Source of the DNA: Sindora glabra
Taxonomy: Eukaryota; Streptophyta; Magnoliopsida; Fabales; Fabaceae
Reading direction: 5' to 3'
DNA length: 64,000 nucleotides
NCBI GenBank assembly: GCA_020226215.1
Contig: CM035233.1
Location: forward strand, 8,060,001 to 8,124,000
Within the stretch, counting starts at the first letter, position 1, and every line of letters starts with the position of its first letter. Positions 24,542 through 37,877 of the stretch are shown one piece after another. The notes beneath the pieces are model-generated. The model was not told the origin of the DNA. It saw only the letters and a list, made by a program, of their open reading frames with translations, and did no database searches. The translations under genes were made by a program, and so were the position numbers.

Positions 24542-25131
24542 TGTCACAAGTTGGCAGTTGTGACAGTTTGACAGCAAACATGCTTGGATTAAGACAAGAC
24601 TTGGTAGAAAAATTCAACATGTTATGAGGGTCCTATGGCTAAAATTTGAGATCAATCCGATTTACGTACTATTTTTCCTAATTTTCCTAAGTTTAAGGGT
24701 ATTTTGATTATTTTGGAAGGTTTGAGAATTTGGTGGGGTTTGAAATGCTTTTTAAAGGGGTGGAGTGCTCTAAGGGCCTGCAGGGTGCTTGGACACTAAG
24801 TTAGGGATGGAGTGTGTTAGCTTGTGGCCATCCCCTTGCACACTCACAGCTATGTAATGAGGCATAAACCAAGTGAACGGAGTGTCCCTCTCCCTATTCA
24901 TTTGTTCCTTACGGTCTGTAGTGCACGGAGGCTTCTTGTGTGGAAGGATCCTATGGTTCGGTATGCGCAGATGCTTCGACGACATACGATATTGGTGTGC
25001 GGACTTGTGAATCCCATTATCTTTATCCAAACGTGTCAAAAGAGGATTTAATGTTAGAAGGCTAACATGTTGGCCAAAAGTGACAAGTATGCGCCGCATG
25101 ATTTCGGCTAAAGAGTCGCCAACCTGTGACA
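24542..25131 (+). repeat. 3' LTR of the non-autonomous element
   Basis: 590 bp from TGTCACAAGTTGGC to CCTGTGACA. It is shorter than the 5' LTR through an internal deletion between GGGGTTTGAAA and TGCTTTTTAAA. Confidence 0.88.
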
Positions 25132-26327
25132 ATAGCTACACAACCATGTAAATATATTTTGGCTTTTCATTTCTACTCCTAGACCATGGAAATTATAACA
25201 TCGAATAAAATTGGGTAGTGTTAAGAACAAATTACATCATTAGATTGTCCTTAATACTTATAGGTTTATATTTTTAATTTTAATTTATTTATTTTAAAAT
25301 TAAAAGTAATTTAATAGCAAAGTATTTAACTTTTTAAAAGATTGGATTTTCAATAAAGTTATCTAATAAAATTCATAAATAAAAGAATTACAAATTTATA
25401 GACATGAAATTATAATTGTTTTATAAAAATATTTAAATTTAATCCAACTATCTTATCTTTTATCATATCTTAAAAAATTTTACAATTTAGTAAAAAAACT
25501 TTAATTGATCTTGCAATTTAAGTTTAAATACGATAAGTTGTTGTCAAAACATTTTGCCCTATTACAAAATAAGAGTTGATGCATTATTAGAGAAATAGTT
25601 GAGATAGGTAAGATCTTTTATCAATAATGATTTTTAATAATTTAATAACATTAGAATTAATTTATTAATTATGATAAATTATGATTAAAATATATACTAA
25701 TATTTAGGAAGTACTAAGAATAACAAAAATGGTCAGATGTTGCCAAATAAATTTGTCAGAGTACCGGAAAAAAGATTTGTTTTCATACAGAATTGATGAC
25801 TTTTCTTAAAACTGAGTTTACATTTTGTAATTTATAAAAAGAAAAGAAAAAATTGTATCCTTTCGGATGCAAGTAAGCCACCCAACCCATAGATTTTTTA
25901 TAACTTAATTTAGTTAGCTTATTTATAAAATAAAGTAGGCTTGAATTAAATTTTTACCTCGTTTAATAATACAAGATGGACCATATTATTTAGAGTTTAG
26001 CATATTAGCCTACCAATTCAATTTTTTTATATATTAAATTACACAAATATATATATAGAAGAAAATTTTATATACATTTTAATTAGTATGAAAAACTTTA
26101 ACACATCCTTAGTCTGTTTGTTTTAGCTTGTACTATAAGTATCTAAATGATTAGTTTATAATTATTGTTGTAATATTTATATTTATTAATTTCACTCTTA
26201 AAATTATATTTATTAATCATTATAGGACTATATAAGTTAATAGGTTAGGTTTGACCTTGAATGATTTATGTGTGAACTAAGCTAGGATAAATTTTAAACC
26301 AATTGTAGGCTTATAGGCTAAGTCAGG
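25132..26327. other. AT-rich spacer with a dispersed repeat
   Basis: Positions 25213-25400 (starting TGTTAAGAACAAATTACATC) resemble 51304-51480 and may be fragments of one old repeat family. The rest is non-coding, with no other feature seen. Confidence 0.45.
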
Positions 26328-28627
26328 TGTTACACCTCTGTTATAATTTTAAAATTTTATATTATGAAAAGGATAAGTGAAATAATCTTATTGGTCATAA
26401 ATATAGAAGATTGAATAAGAATGGATAAATTATAACAAAAAAGCATAAAAAAGATACCAAGTAGAGCAAAGAATTAATTGATTGAATGTGATTAGAAAAA
26501 GGAACTTTAAATTAAATAAATAGAGAAAGACTAGTAAAGTGAAAAGATTAATGGTTATAAGTATTTAAAAGTAAGTGTGTGAGTATCAAAAGAAAGGTAT
26601 TAGAGCATAATCTTCAAAATGCCCCTACCCTTATTGTTTGAAAACTTCAATCCATCTCTCATTTCCTATTTCCTATCTTCTCTAAGAAAAATCCCTAATT
26701 CTCCCATCTCATCTCGTTCAACCTTCTCATCACTCAAGCAAAGGAAACACCAATCCTTATCAATTTCCTTACATAATCAAGGTAAGATATCAAACTCTTC
26801 ATTTATACAAAATCTTTCTTTGATTTTCCTCATGGATTTAGAGAAATATGAGTATTAAGCTTAAAGAGGAAATATAAACCCTAACCCTTGATTTCATGAT
26901 TTTGAATGATTATAAGTCATCAATCTTTAATCGTAGCCTTCTAATATCTTTTCCATAATAAGTGAGTAAACATTTTAACTATAGATCAAAGAATTAATTA
27001 GTATTATTCGTGTTGACAATGTTTTAGGTTTTGGGTGATTTTAACAATAAATGTGAAGGTTTTGAATGTCTGAGTTGATTGAATGTTGTTAATAGCATGA
27101 ATAAAGTGTTAAATGCATATATTGATGATTGGATGTTGATTTATTGAGTAATAAATGAGTTAAGATGTATTATGAAAATGTGAACAATATTTTTCAAAGT
27201 CAAGAATGGTAGATGGTTAAGCAATATTCGATTATATAGTCAACTATGACCCAAGAAATTACTATTGGGAATATAAGAGTTAATTATATAATTGACTATC
27301 AATAGAAAACTTAGCCCCTAAAAGGTTATAATCAACTATATAGTCAATCATAACAAAAGAGTTTACTTTCTGGAAAGCCATAATTAGCCATTCAATTTAG
27401 ACTTCATCTTTGGAAGTTCTTCATTAATTACGTTATCAACTTTAATATACTTTTTTGTAAGCTCATAGTTAACTACATAATTGACAATGGCTGAACTCTT
27501 GGTAAATCACAATTGAGTATATAATTAACTACATATAGAGAAATTATCCTCGAGTTGCTAATAGCTAAGTATATAGTTAATTATGACCCTTGTTTCTTCA
27601 ATTATAAATCCTTAAGCAAATGTTTTGATGTATGATGAGTATATAATAGTGAGGTGTGCATGTCTAAGCATTTAAGTGATAATGTTTAAGTAATATGACT
27701 ATACTATAAGGTGTGATGAATGACATAGGCATCATAAATGATATACTGATGATAAAGCTTCATATAGTTGTTGTATACTTTACGATTGAGTTATTACTTA
27801 CTAAGTATAATATGTAACATGAAAGAAGAAGTGTGAATAGGGGTGTATTGATGAGAATTATGAATAAAGCCAACCCAATAAATTATTTATGAATGAATAA
27901 GGTAGACTTTAGAGAAATAAGGCTGGGTTTGTGAAAAAATAAAGAAGACCAGGAGTTACAAGAAAGTCTATTAATTGTTTGTGCACGTTATTTGCCCATA
28001 CATTTCTTAAAATGAGATTGCTTAGTAAAATATTAATGATGTTGTGATGAATTAGTACTGTGAAGACATATGAGCCTTGTTCATTACCCATGGCATATAA
28101 TGATTACTAATACTTAATTTGATAAATTAAGATCAATTATAGGAATAAAAGAGGGTAATTCCAATCGATAAAGATTACATTAAATCCTTACCCCCTTTTA
28201 ACTTTCTTAGTATTTAGATGTCTCACTCACTGAGTCTTAAATTTACTTCTTTATTTCTTTAATTGTAAATGTACAAGTTGAGCATCCATTACCATTTCTC
28301 TGAAGTTAAAACTTCGAGAAGCTCTTTAGGTTAACTAATGGTAGCATAGAGTATTTTGGTTGAAATAGTAATTTTAGACCTTACACTTTTATGAGTTAGT
28401 TAAATTAAGTTAGCCTCAACTTATAAGGATTATAAGAAAATCTAACTTCCTTTTTATTGTATATTCTTTTAATGAATGAATTATCCTTCTTTCCCTAATG
28501 AAGCATGTTTCCCTTTAACTATGATTTTTAAATAAATATTTAGGAATATAATAAAAGAAATAGATTAGGGTGGTAGAAATTGAATAGTGAGTTTTATGCT
28601 AATCATAACTAGGGTTGGGTCGTGACA
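26328..28627 (+). mobile_element. Probable solo LTR, 2.3 kb
   Basis: It begins TGTTACACC and ends GGGTCGTGACA, termini typical of long plant Ty3-type LTRs. No PBS, coding or second LTR adjoins. CTAAG occurs directly after the right end and five bases before the left end, so it may be a target duplication, but it is not flush. The inside includes repeated ATAGTYAACTAT-like words (27232-27590). No RT or integrase blocks are present. Confidence 0.5.
27232..27590. repeat. Array of TAGTCAACTATATAGTCAAC-like words
   Basis: At least six imperfect copies of a partly palindromic word built from ATAGTYAAYTAT occur at about 27234, 27284, 27327, 27465, 27510 and 27563, in both orientations. Confidence 0.65.
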
Positions 28628-28768
28628 CTAAGCTAATTTCTTTCTATGTAGGCCTAACTTATTTTAAGCAAAGTCTAGCTTGACTTCACCTACATCCACC
28701 CCTATATCTTTCCTATAAAAATGTATAAAGTTTTGAAAAGTTCTTGTGTTAAAAATAGTATTAAGGAT

Positions 28769-29020
28769 ACATTTGTTGCAATAGAATATCTTTTCTATAA
28801 AATATTAAAATAAGAAAAAATATTTTGTTTCTTTATTATTAAACATAAAAAATTTGGGAAAAGCAAATTCCTTTTTTTCAATGAGAAATTTACTTTCTTT
28901 CATCATTATAACTCTAGGTATCATTTTTTTAATCACAAATACAAATGACGTGTTACTTTTCATCAACATATATGTGAATGATATTTTTCTATAGAAAATT
29001 CTTTTTTAATGAAACAAATG
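28769..29020. mobile_element. MITE-like element, copy A
   Basis: The ends are ACATTTGTTGCA (left) and the near-complement GAAACAAATG (right), with further matching AAAATCTTT-type pairing inside. The interior aligns with copy B at 29650-29904 (shared AATCACAAATACAA word). It is non-coding; the superfamily is unknown. Confidence 0.5.
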
Positions 29021-29649
29021 GAGTCTAAATTTTTATATATGTATCCCATTAAAATTCACACAAAAATTGATATTTTCTAATGAATTCAAAATTATTTTTA
29101 AAGATTTTGAACCTAGAAGCATCTAGTCTGTTTATGGACTAGTTTGCATAGCCATGTTGCAACATACTAGATTAGACAGGTTTGTAAAAAGTATATATAT
29201 GGATCCATTTCAACAAATTTTATAGGTCTTAAAATTATTATTTGTAGATCAAATAGACTAGTATGTGATTTTTATCTATTTTAATCCTTGTAATGTGAAT
29301 TTCTATTAATTTCATTATTTACTAAAAGTTGGTATCAATTTGACTATTAAAAATTATCTCCACCTCAATATTTAGTCCCTTCCTCACCAAAGGATAGGAA
29401 ATTTTAATAACTGAGCTAAATTGACAACATGAGCTCTTATGTGTCTAATAAGTGTAGTTAAAAATGCCAATATTGATCGCTTGTTATTGTTTTATCAACA
29501 CTTGACCTTTTTTTAAATTAAATAGAATTTGTAGGCTTTTATTTATGTTGTCTTAATTGTTCCTCAATAAAGCTACAAAATCAAAAAGTAAAAATTGTGC
29601 CATTAGTAAGTTTGACAACATATTTTTAAATTTCAACTTCAATTTAAGG

Positions 29650-29904
29650 TTTCGTTAGTTTTGATAGAAATTTTTTTCATAAAAATATAATTATAAAATA
29701 TTAAGATGAAGAAAAATATTTTATTTGTTTAATATAAAAAGTTTAGAGAAAATAAATTCTTTTTTTCAAGGAAAATTTTATTTTTCCTCCATTACAATGA
29801 CTCTGTGTATCAAATTTTTAATCACAAATACAAGTGTCATGTCACTATTTCATTAATATACATATAAATGACATTTTCCTTCAAAAAATGCTTTCCAACA
29901 AAAT
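29650..29904. mobile_element. MITE-like element, copy B
   Basis: Collinear with copy A for about 250 bp, with a similar inverted terminal composition (TTCGTTAGTTTTGATAG / CCAACAAAATATCAG). The two copies are about 880 bp apart. Confidence 0.45.
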
Positions 29905-30154
29905 ATCAGAACCTAAAATATCATTTCATAGATCAAATAGATTTTCTATAAAGTCTTGCTCACCAAAATTTTCCTTATGTTTTAATTTTGTGGCTTTAAT
30001 ACTAAAATAAAAAGGATGCAAAATCATATAAATTTAATTTTTGTTTTAAAAAAATACTATGCATGGAACATAGTCTTAATGGTGCAAATCATAATGGAGC
30101 ACAATAAACTTAGGTTAATAAACACAACTTAAACCATATTACAAATATACAAAT

Positions 30155-30483
30155 GATTAAATATCTATTTTGATCCTCATAAAATAAAGTTTTTATTAAT
30201 TTTTCACCTACTAAAAGTTGGTATCCATTTAGTTCTTTCATAAGTTTGACTTTGTTTCAAAATTCAATCCCCCCATCACCAAGATCAAGTTAGTATTTAA
30301 CATATATATAAAAATTAATGATGCCAACTTAACTCAATTATTAAGATTTTATATTTTTTGATAATGGAGGGACTAAATTTTAAGATGGAGTTAATTTTTA
30401 AGGATTAAATTGATATTAGATTTTATTGAGGAATGAAATTAATAAATATTTTATTTTATAAAGATCAAAATACATATTTAATC
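30155..30483. mobile_element. Foldback MITE with ~45-bp terminal inverted repeats
   Basis: The left end GATTAAATATCTATTTTGAT and the right end ATCAAAATACATATTTAATC are near-perfect complements. Pairing extends about 45 bp into each arm and, with gaps, further inward. It is 329 bp and non-coding. Relatives occur at 49268-49503 and 50803-51002. Confidence 0.8.
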
Positions 30484-33400
30484 TTTTTAAAATATTTTAA
30501 ACATTTTTAAAAACAACTTTAAGTTTAAGATGACAAGTGCATATTTTAAAATCACATATTCATAAGATTCATAAAGAAATTTTTCGAAACAATTGTATTA
30601 ACATACAATAGAAGTTAAAGGGTATTAGGTTGAAAGTTAAAAGGAATTGGTTCTTATTGAATCAGATATGGTTATGAATAGTGCAGCGGGTTAGTTTATT
30701 TTGAATACGAGAATATTTTATTAAAAAAAGAATCAGTTAATTTGATCATATTTATTCTGTATGGACCGCAAATCCAATTTATTGGATTGATGCATATTTA
30801 TATTTAGATGAATTTCAATCTTATGAGTCCTAATTTTTACTTCGTAGACATATGAATTGGTCTGCGAATCCAAGTCCATTCCAATAACTTTAACTATTTT
30901 TTTTAATACTAATAGAAAGAAAATTAGAAGGAAATGAATTTTATTTTTCTATTTACTAAATAACTCATATTTACATGGATAATGTTAGATGTCCCAAAAA
31001 ATAGGGATGAAAATCATCTCCGAATTTGGGTTAACCAATGGATGATTTTAATGTGTTAAACCCACAGCATCACAAAATCGTTGATTTAATTTTGGAGCAC
31101 AATTTCGGAAAATTTATTCGGTACACATAATACTAATCTGCTTACATATTCTAAATTTTAAGAAAATGAAGGATAATTTTATAATTTTAATTCAATTATT
31201 ATATTTAAAAAATTTAATATAATTTTTAAAAATTATCTAACTCATTTATTTCTCTTCCTCCCCATGTTTTCAATTTTTAAATGTAACTTATCCATTTACC
31301 ATTTATGGTCACTTCTTTACTCTCTCATACAGCCCTCCTTTTCTTTCTTTCACCTATTATCTTATCTCAATTTTCATATTTTTCATAAAACTTTAATTCA
31401 TATATCACAAGCTTAAAATAAATTATTTATGTAAAATTTTAATCACTTTAATTCATAATTAAAAAAATAGTTCAATCCCTTTTTACATTTAAAATTACTC
31501 AAGTAAATACAAGCTATTTATTAATCAATATTTAAAGATATCACTTGATAAAAGTTAAATTTTTAAAACTACCTGAGCATTATCAAGTATAATATGCTTC
31601 TTTTTCACCAACTTTAAACTATTTAAGCATTAACATACCAAGTTTCATATCAACCCAGCCTTAGTTTTTGTAGTAAATAGATCCAGTTCTGAATGGTCTT
31701 TTAAAATTGAGCCAGCCCACCTTTGTTGATTTCATACTTTGTTTCGCTTTAACATACCCAGTATACCAAAAGACGAGATTGAATAGAACGGCCCTAGTTT
31801 ATACAACCCATAAAATAAAAATGAAAGGTGGGCCCAAATTATTGGTAATTGAGTTGGGAGATTTTTTTCCCCCTGTACTATCCATAACACATCATTCCTT
31901 CTATTAATTAAAAAAAGGTTAATTGTCAATTTTTGTTTTTCTTTAGTCCTTTAGGTACACACGCATTAAATTTATTTTTGAGTATTAGCAACTCCATGAT
32001 CAAGAAAATAAAAATTCTTTTCATTCTATTAGTGGAGTAAGGATATTTAATACAAAAAATAAAAATCTAAAATTATATGTAAAAAATGACATAAAAATTT
32101 GATTAGGAATCTTCTTCAACGGTTTTCATAATTGCTCAACTCCTGCAGCAAAGGATTAGGTGTTGGATTCCATTGTAAACACTTCAATGCTTAAGTTAGA
32201 GGGAGATTAAGAGGATGAAATAAGAAGAAAGAACACAAGGAATTTAGGTATATTTGGAGCATTTATACCAGTTGGAGGTGGTTTACTACTTACGTAAGGG
32301 TAGAATCGGACATTTTCTTTAGGGGTCAAGTTTATACATTAACATATGAATATTATAAAAAAAAATTACTTAGTTTTTTTTATATTTTTTTACTTAAAAA
32401 ATAATATAACCGACAGTAGTATTTTACTAAAATAAAATAAGAAAACAATTTATTCACTATTAAAATGTCATATATATATATATATAGACACACACACACA
32501 TATGAAATTAAGAATGCCAATAAAAAATACACAATATTTAAAGGGGCAATATTAAATTTTTAAGAAGTTAATATATAATTTTTTAAAAATTAATTAAAAA
32601 GTTATAAAATTTATAATATAATATATAAAATTGGGTGGAGATTTGGGCCCTCGCCTATCTACCTAAGTCCACCGACGGTCCCCCTCGCCCTTCTACCTAA
32701 GTCCAACCCTGCACCTTTGGGAGGTGGGTACATGCCCGAATAGGAGATTGCCAGCTGATTTGCATAGGGGGCCTTCCAATCCAGTCCAACTATCAAGATT
32801 AGAGGTGTAACTGCTTCTGTTATTGCTTTTGCATCACAGAATTAATTTCATTTTATTTTAATTAGAATAATTTTAACTTATTTATAAATAAATTATTTTA
32901 TATAAAATACATTAAAAATATATAAAATTTAATTAAAAATAAATTTTGATAGTATCATAATAAACATAATATTAAAAAGAAAGTATATTTTTAATATAAT
33001 TTTTATTTTTAAGCCTGATGAAATGATTTTTAATAAAATATTTACTAAATTTAATAAATTTTATAATTTTGAAAATGTAATTAAAATATAAGTTATAAAT
33101 AAAATAAAATATTTTTTTTACTTAAAGTTAAATATCATTTCAAAAAAATTATTTAAAAATAAAATAAAATTTGATTTTTAATTATGTAGTGAAACAGAGT
33201 AATAAAACGCATGATGGCCGGCCATTAAGGATGGAGAAATTTTCATCTTGCTAGTAGACCGTGACTGGTGGGAGGAAGAACAGACGTCGTGTGAATCGGA
33301 AATATTGCGTTATGGATGAAGGGAAACACGGGATATCAGGTCAGATGAAATGGGTTGCTCCATTGGGTAACTCAATTAAGTCAAAAGTGATGCGGGTCGG

Positions 33401-34334
33401 TGAGTTGGGTTTGGAGCATATGCAACCCTAACCCGGAATAGTGAAGGTGATGTATCAAAATTTTGGTATGATAATTTTGAATGTGTATCAATCTTGTCTG
33501 CTGATATTTTAGGTATTCAAAAAGTAATTATAGTATCTTTTAATTTTGATGGCTGCCAAATGCAAATTAAAAGCAACTGCAGGTTTATTTTGGATGCCAT
33601 ACTTGATTCAATGAATAGTTCATGGTGAGTTCACCCAATTATGTAATGCATTCATTGTTACTTACAAGCAAATCTCAACTTATCTTTACAACAGTAGTGT
33701 CTGAGGCAATGTTAAGTTGCTGCTCATGAAGCAACAAAATGGATTACTCATGTAATTGGGGATGGTTCTGATAGGTTGTTTTAGATTCTTTTAATTTTAA
33801 GCAGGAAAAAAAATACAAAAATACTCCTTCTAATTTTAAGGTAGTTGAATTTCACCCCTTTCTACTTTAGAAATTTAGAAATCATTCTATTAAATTATAT
33901 AAAATTTAAATTTGACATCTACTATCAATTTAATTTATCATTTTATCAAATTATATAATTTTTAATAATATTTTAAAAAAAATTATAATATTATAATATT
34001 TTAAGTTATCTTGTTATTTTTCATTAATAATTTCTATATTATATAATTAATATGAATTAAATTAGATTTATAGAGTTTTAATTAAATAATAAAAATAGAT
34101 TGCAAAATTATATATGAAAAAATGATAAAATAAATTAATATATTATAATATTATGATTATTATAAAAAATTGATAAAATAATATATAATTTGATAAAATG
34201 ATTATCTAAATTAATAATGAATGTTAAATTCAAGTTTTGTAAAGTTTAAGGAGATAATTTTTAAATTTTTAAATTTTTAAAGTGGAGGATGGTAAAATTT
34301 AACCACTCCAAATTGATAGGAGTAATTTTTATTT
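30484..34334. other. AT-rich intergenic region
   Basis: Mostly low complexity. Short TA and CA tracts lie at 32473-32502. A GC-richer patch at 32630-32830 has two ~25-bp repeats of CTCGCC-TCTACCTAAGTCCA. The stretch 33180-33440 is balanced in composition without a recognisable ORF. Open stretches near 31707-31929 have no family content. Confidence 0.4.
33341..33790 (+). pseudogene. Possible RNase-H-like LINE remnant
   Basis: Plus-strand blocks MKWVAPLGNSIK, then CQMQIKSNCRFILDAI and VAAHEATKW (about 33341-33750) recall the RNase-H-like C-terminal region of plant LINEs, with its ES-DC...AI and AH-LAKW motifs. The match is short and broken by stops, so this is a weak call. Confidence 0.3.
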
Positions 34335-34822
34335 TGTTGATAATATGATCTAAAATATTAAATAATGTAAAATAATCATATTGAATTATGAGCGTACTTG
34401 ATGCATAATATGATAAAGTCATATTCAATCTAGATGAAAATGATGAGTAAAGTTTTACAACCTACTTTAGCTCTTAAGTTATTTAGAGAAAAGAGATAAA
34501 GAGAGTTTTAGGAGTGAAAATCCTGATTGTTACTAAATGACAATCTGATCTCTCTTTTTATGATCAAATTTATGATAGGAAATTACTGATCACTAAAGGA
34601 ATATATACCACTAAAAGGCTATAAGTTAGGATCTCTATCCATATGAGCTTATGTATGATCTAATCTATCATAAACCGCACATATTGAACTAGAACCTAAT
34701 ATATTATATGCTTAATGTTGAAAACATAAAATTAATTACTTAAATAAATATTTTAATAAATTAATTAATGTTAATCTATATAAAAATATTAAATAAATTA
34801 TTTATTTTATTTTAATAAAACA
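34335..34822 (-). repeat. 3' LTR (element orientation) of copia element 1
   Basis: 488 bp. On the minus strand it starts TGTTTTATTAAAATA and ends TATTATCAACA. It is preceded by the polypurine tract and followed by target site TATTT. Confidence 0.92.
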
Positions 34823-34833
34823 ATCTCCCACTT
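34823..34833 (-). other. Polypurine tract of copia element 1
   Basis: On the minus strand this reads AAGTGGGAGAT immediately before the LTR, the standard copia plus-strand primer. Confidence 0.88.
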
Positions 34834-35159
34834 GGATACATTAATTAATTACATAGAACATTTGAAACAATAATAATTAAGCAATCAGTATACATTAATC
34901 TATAAACTTAATTTAGAGAATGAGACCACATAGAATCATTGAATACAATAGGGAGACAAGTGATATTTAAATATAATGTCTCATAATTTGAAAAGAATAA
35001 AATATATAAATTTAGTCTTTGAACCACAATTCAAATGAGAAATAATTCAAAAATTATTGAATCCGATAGAGAAATAAATGATACATAAAACACATAACCA
35101 ATATTTCAATATTCAAACTGAGCAATGATTATACAAGTGGTCTCAGACATCAACAAAAT

Positions 35160-36780
35160 AAAACAAGCATATCTTAGACTCCCAGTAAACTAAGGCTTCA
35201 TCAAAAGATATAATAAAACTCATATGAGTTATATGATTCTTAAATACTCGTATAGGTAAGCTTTAGTCAATAGATTTGCCAGCATGTCTCCATTAGAGAT
35301 ATGTTCAATACAAGTTTGAGATTCAACAATCTTCTCTCTAATAAATAAGGGTTTAATATCAAAATATTTAGTACGATTAAAATTCCTATGATTCTGAGAG
35401 AAGTACACAGTAGTAGAATTTTCGTAAAAAATTGTTAGATATTATGATATAGAATTAACTATATGCATGCTCAACCATACAGCCTGAAAAGTGGTCTTAT
35501 AACATGTGGTATACTTTGCTTCCATAGTTGAAGTAGCTGTGAGTGTCTATTTAACACTTTTTCATGAGATAACTTCTTCAGACATCATAAAGATATATTC
35601 GGATTTGACTTACGATCATCTATGCATGAGGCATAATCTAAACCCGAGTAACCAACAAACTCAAGTGAATCAGATTTTTTATAAATCAATATGTGATTCT
35701 TAGTACTTTAAAGATACCTCATTACCTTCTTGATTGCTTTCCAATAACCCATTCTACGATTATTCAAGTATCTACCAAGCACACTAATAGCAAAACCTAT
35801 ATCTAGACAAGTACAGACCTGTGCATATATAAGATTGCCAATAGCAAAAATGTAAGAAATTTTATCCATTTTAGTCTTTTTAATATTAATTTAAGGGTAT
35901 TATGATCGAGACAATATATCACCTTTCTAAGTAAACATTGGACTAGAAGCACATGTATCCATTTTGAATCTTTTAGGTACCTGTTCAATGTAATTGGCTT
36001 AAGACAAACTTAAAATGTCACGAGTTCTATCACAATAGATCTAAATTACAAGAACAAAATATACTTCACCAAGATCCTTCATATCAAAATAGCATGACAA
36101 CATACGTTTTGACTCATCTAGGAAATTAATTAAGTTGCTTGCTAACAAAATATCATCAACATAAAGCACTAAGATGATAAAATTACTTCCATCAAATTTC
36201 TAATAGATATATTAATCCAAAGCATTCTTAATGAACTCAAAAGAGGCAATGACCTCATGAAACTTCAAGTACCATTATCTAAAGGCTTGTTTTAGCCTAT
36301 ACATGGATTTATGTAGTCTACACACCAAGTGCTCTTTGCCGGGTTCAATAAAACCATCCGACTGAGTCATGTAAACTTCTTCATACAAGTCCCTATTTAG
36401 GAAATTAATCTTAACATTCATCTAATGAAGTTAAGATAAATTATGCAACAAGAGCCATGACAACTCTGAAAGCAACCTTAGTAGACACAGGAGAAAAGAT
36501 CTCTGTATAATTAATACCTTCCTTTTAATTGTAACCTTTAGCTATGAGTTTGGCTTTATACCTTTCAATTTCACCAGTAGCACCCCCTTTGGTTTTGAAG
36601 ACCCATTTACAATCGACTAGTTTGTATCCATTTGGTAAATGAGCAAGCTCCTATACATGATTGCAATTCATGGAGGAAATTTCATAATTCATAGCCTCTT
36701 ACCACTTGGAAGAATGAGGACTTAATATTGCTTGTTTAAAGGATATGGGATCTATTCTATCAATATTGTCTGATATGAAT
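35160..36780 (-). pseudogene. Copia RT-RNase H, broken
   Basis: On the minus strand the RT catalytic box is preserved as LVLYVDDILLAS (YVDD at 36163-36152). It is followed by RDLGE-like KDLGEV and, after a gap, DIGFAISVLGRYLNN-type blocks near 35830-35720. RNase H follows with MEAKYTTCYKTTFQAVWLS (about 35525-35470), FYENSTTVYFSQN and IVESQTCIEHISNGDMLANL to about 35250. Stops and frame changes break it, so no functional polymerase can be made. Confidence 0.88.
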
Positions 36781-36889
36781 TCCTATAAGTACACGATATA
36801 GTCATTCGATAATACAGGTCTACGAACTTTTTGAGATTTCCTTAATTGAATGGTTAGCTCATTAAGTTCTACGACATGAAGTTTTTCAT

Positions 36890-37844
36890 TTATCTAATTT
36901 GCATTGTCAACATTATCACCTTTAGTGTGTGAAGTATTAGCATAGGCATGTGAAAAACGATGGTCTCATCACATAAATTGATAGTCCTAGATATTAAACT
37001 CTCACTATCCAAGTTATTTTCAAAATAAAATATCCAATCAAACTTAATAATCTTATTAATGTGAGTAAGATAATAAAATTTATAACTTCTAGATCCAATA
37101 TGGTACCTAATGAAAAATTCACTGATTGTTCTGGAGTCTAATTTCTTCAATTGGGGATTATATAGTTTCACCTCTACCTTATAACCTTATACTAAAAAAT
37201 GTTTCAAACTGAGCTTCTTTCCAGTAAAAAGTTCATGGAGTTTTTGGCATTGACTTACTAGGTACTTAATTCAAAATATAGACCATAGTCTTTAAGGCTT
37301 CACACTATAGGAATTTTAGCAATAAGGAGTGACTAATCATGCTTTTTACCATGTCCATTAGAGTACAGTTACACCTCTTTACAACCCTATTTTGTTGTTG
37401 CGTGCCAAGCATTGTATATTAGGCCTCAATACCATGTTCCCACAGAAACAGAGTAAATGGACTAGGATTTCTGCCTTCCTTAGTATTTCTCTCATAATAC
37501 TCTCCACCCCTATCTGATCTAACACATTTTATAACTTTGCTAGTTTTTAACTCTATTGCTACCTTAAAGTTCTTAAACACATCTAGAGACTTTGACTTTT
37601 CGCATATAAGCTTAATCCAACCATATTTGGAATGGTCATTTGTAGATGCAATGAAGTATTTAAAACCTCTAATGGCTGCTAGTGTAATGAGCCCACATAT
37701 ATTAATGTGTATTAGGTCTAAGATGCTTTCAGACCTTCGTGCCTTTTTGTTTCTAGCTTTAGCAGGAAATTTTCCTTTAATGCGGTCAATGCAAGTCTTA
37801 AAATCCAAGAAATCTAGATTTGACAACGTACCTTGCTTAACCAA
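36890..37844 (-). pseudogene. Copia integrase, broken
   Basis: The N-terminal part (37844-37419) has CIDRIKGKFPAKARNKKARR, SILDLIHINICGLI, GFKYFIASTNDHSKYGWIKL and CVRSDRGGEYYERN. The first catalytic Asp, normally in the H-x-D-x-x-G context, is Asn (AAT at 37703-37701), while the Asp of SDRGGE is kept. The C-terminal block (KLYNPQLKKLDSRTISEFFI, 37171-36890) is separated from it by frame changes. Confidence 0.88.
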
Positions 37845-37877
37845 TCTTTCTAATCTCTCTCAAGATATGTGGCCTAA

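Larger units (their letters stand above)
21644..25131 (+). mobile_element. Non-autonomous LTR retrotransposon with internal tandem duplication
   Basis: The element has a 5' LTR (21644-22371), a primer-binding site (22374-22385), an internal region with no gag or pol coding match, a polypurine tract (24529-24541) and a 3' LTR (24542-25131). The LTR termini form an inverted repeat TGTCACA/TGTGACA. Possible target duplication bases are AATAG on the left and ATAGC on the right, one base out of register. A 788-bp direct duplication (23192-23979 and 23980-24767) copies the 3' internal part plus the start of the LTR. With no coding capacity it is of the LARD/TRIM kind and would have depended on a partner element. 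Confidence 0.85.
28628..30154. other. AT-rich region with paired MITE-like repeats
   Basis: It includes two related blocks at 28769-29020 and 29650-29904. A degraded relative of the foldback MITE lies near 29276-29460. No coding content is seen. Confidence 0.45.

Noticed and set aside
22099..25132. Minus-strand open stretches in the non-autonomous LTR element
   Set aside because: They have no domain match and are not conserved as frames between the duplicated copies.
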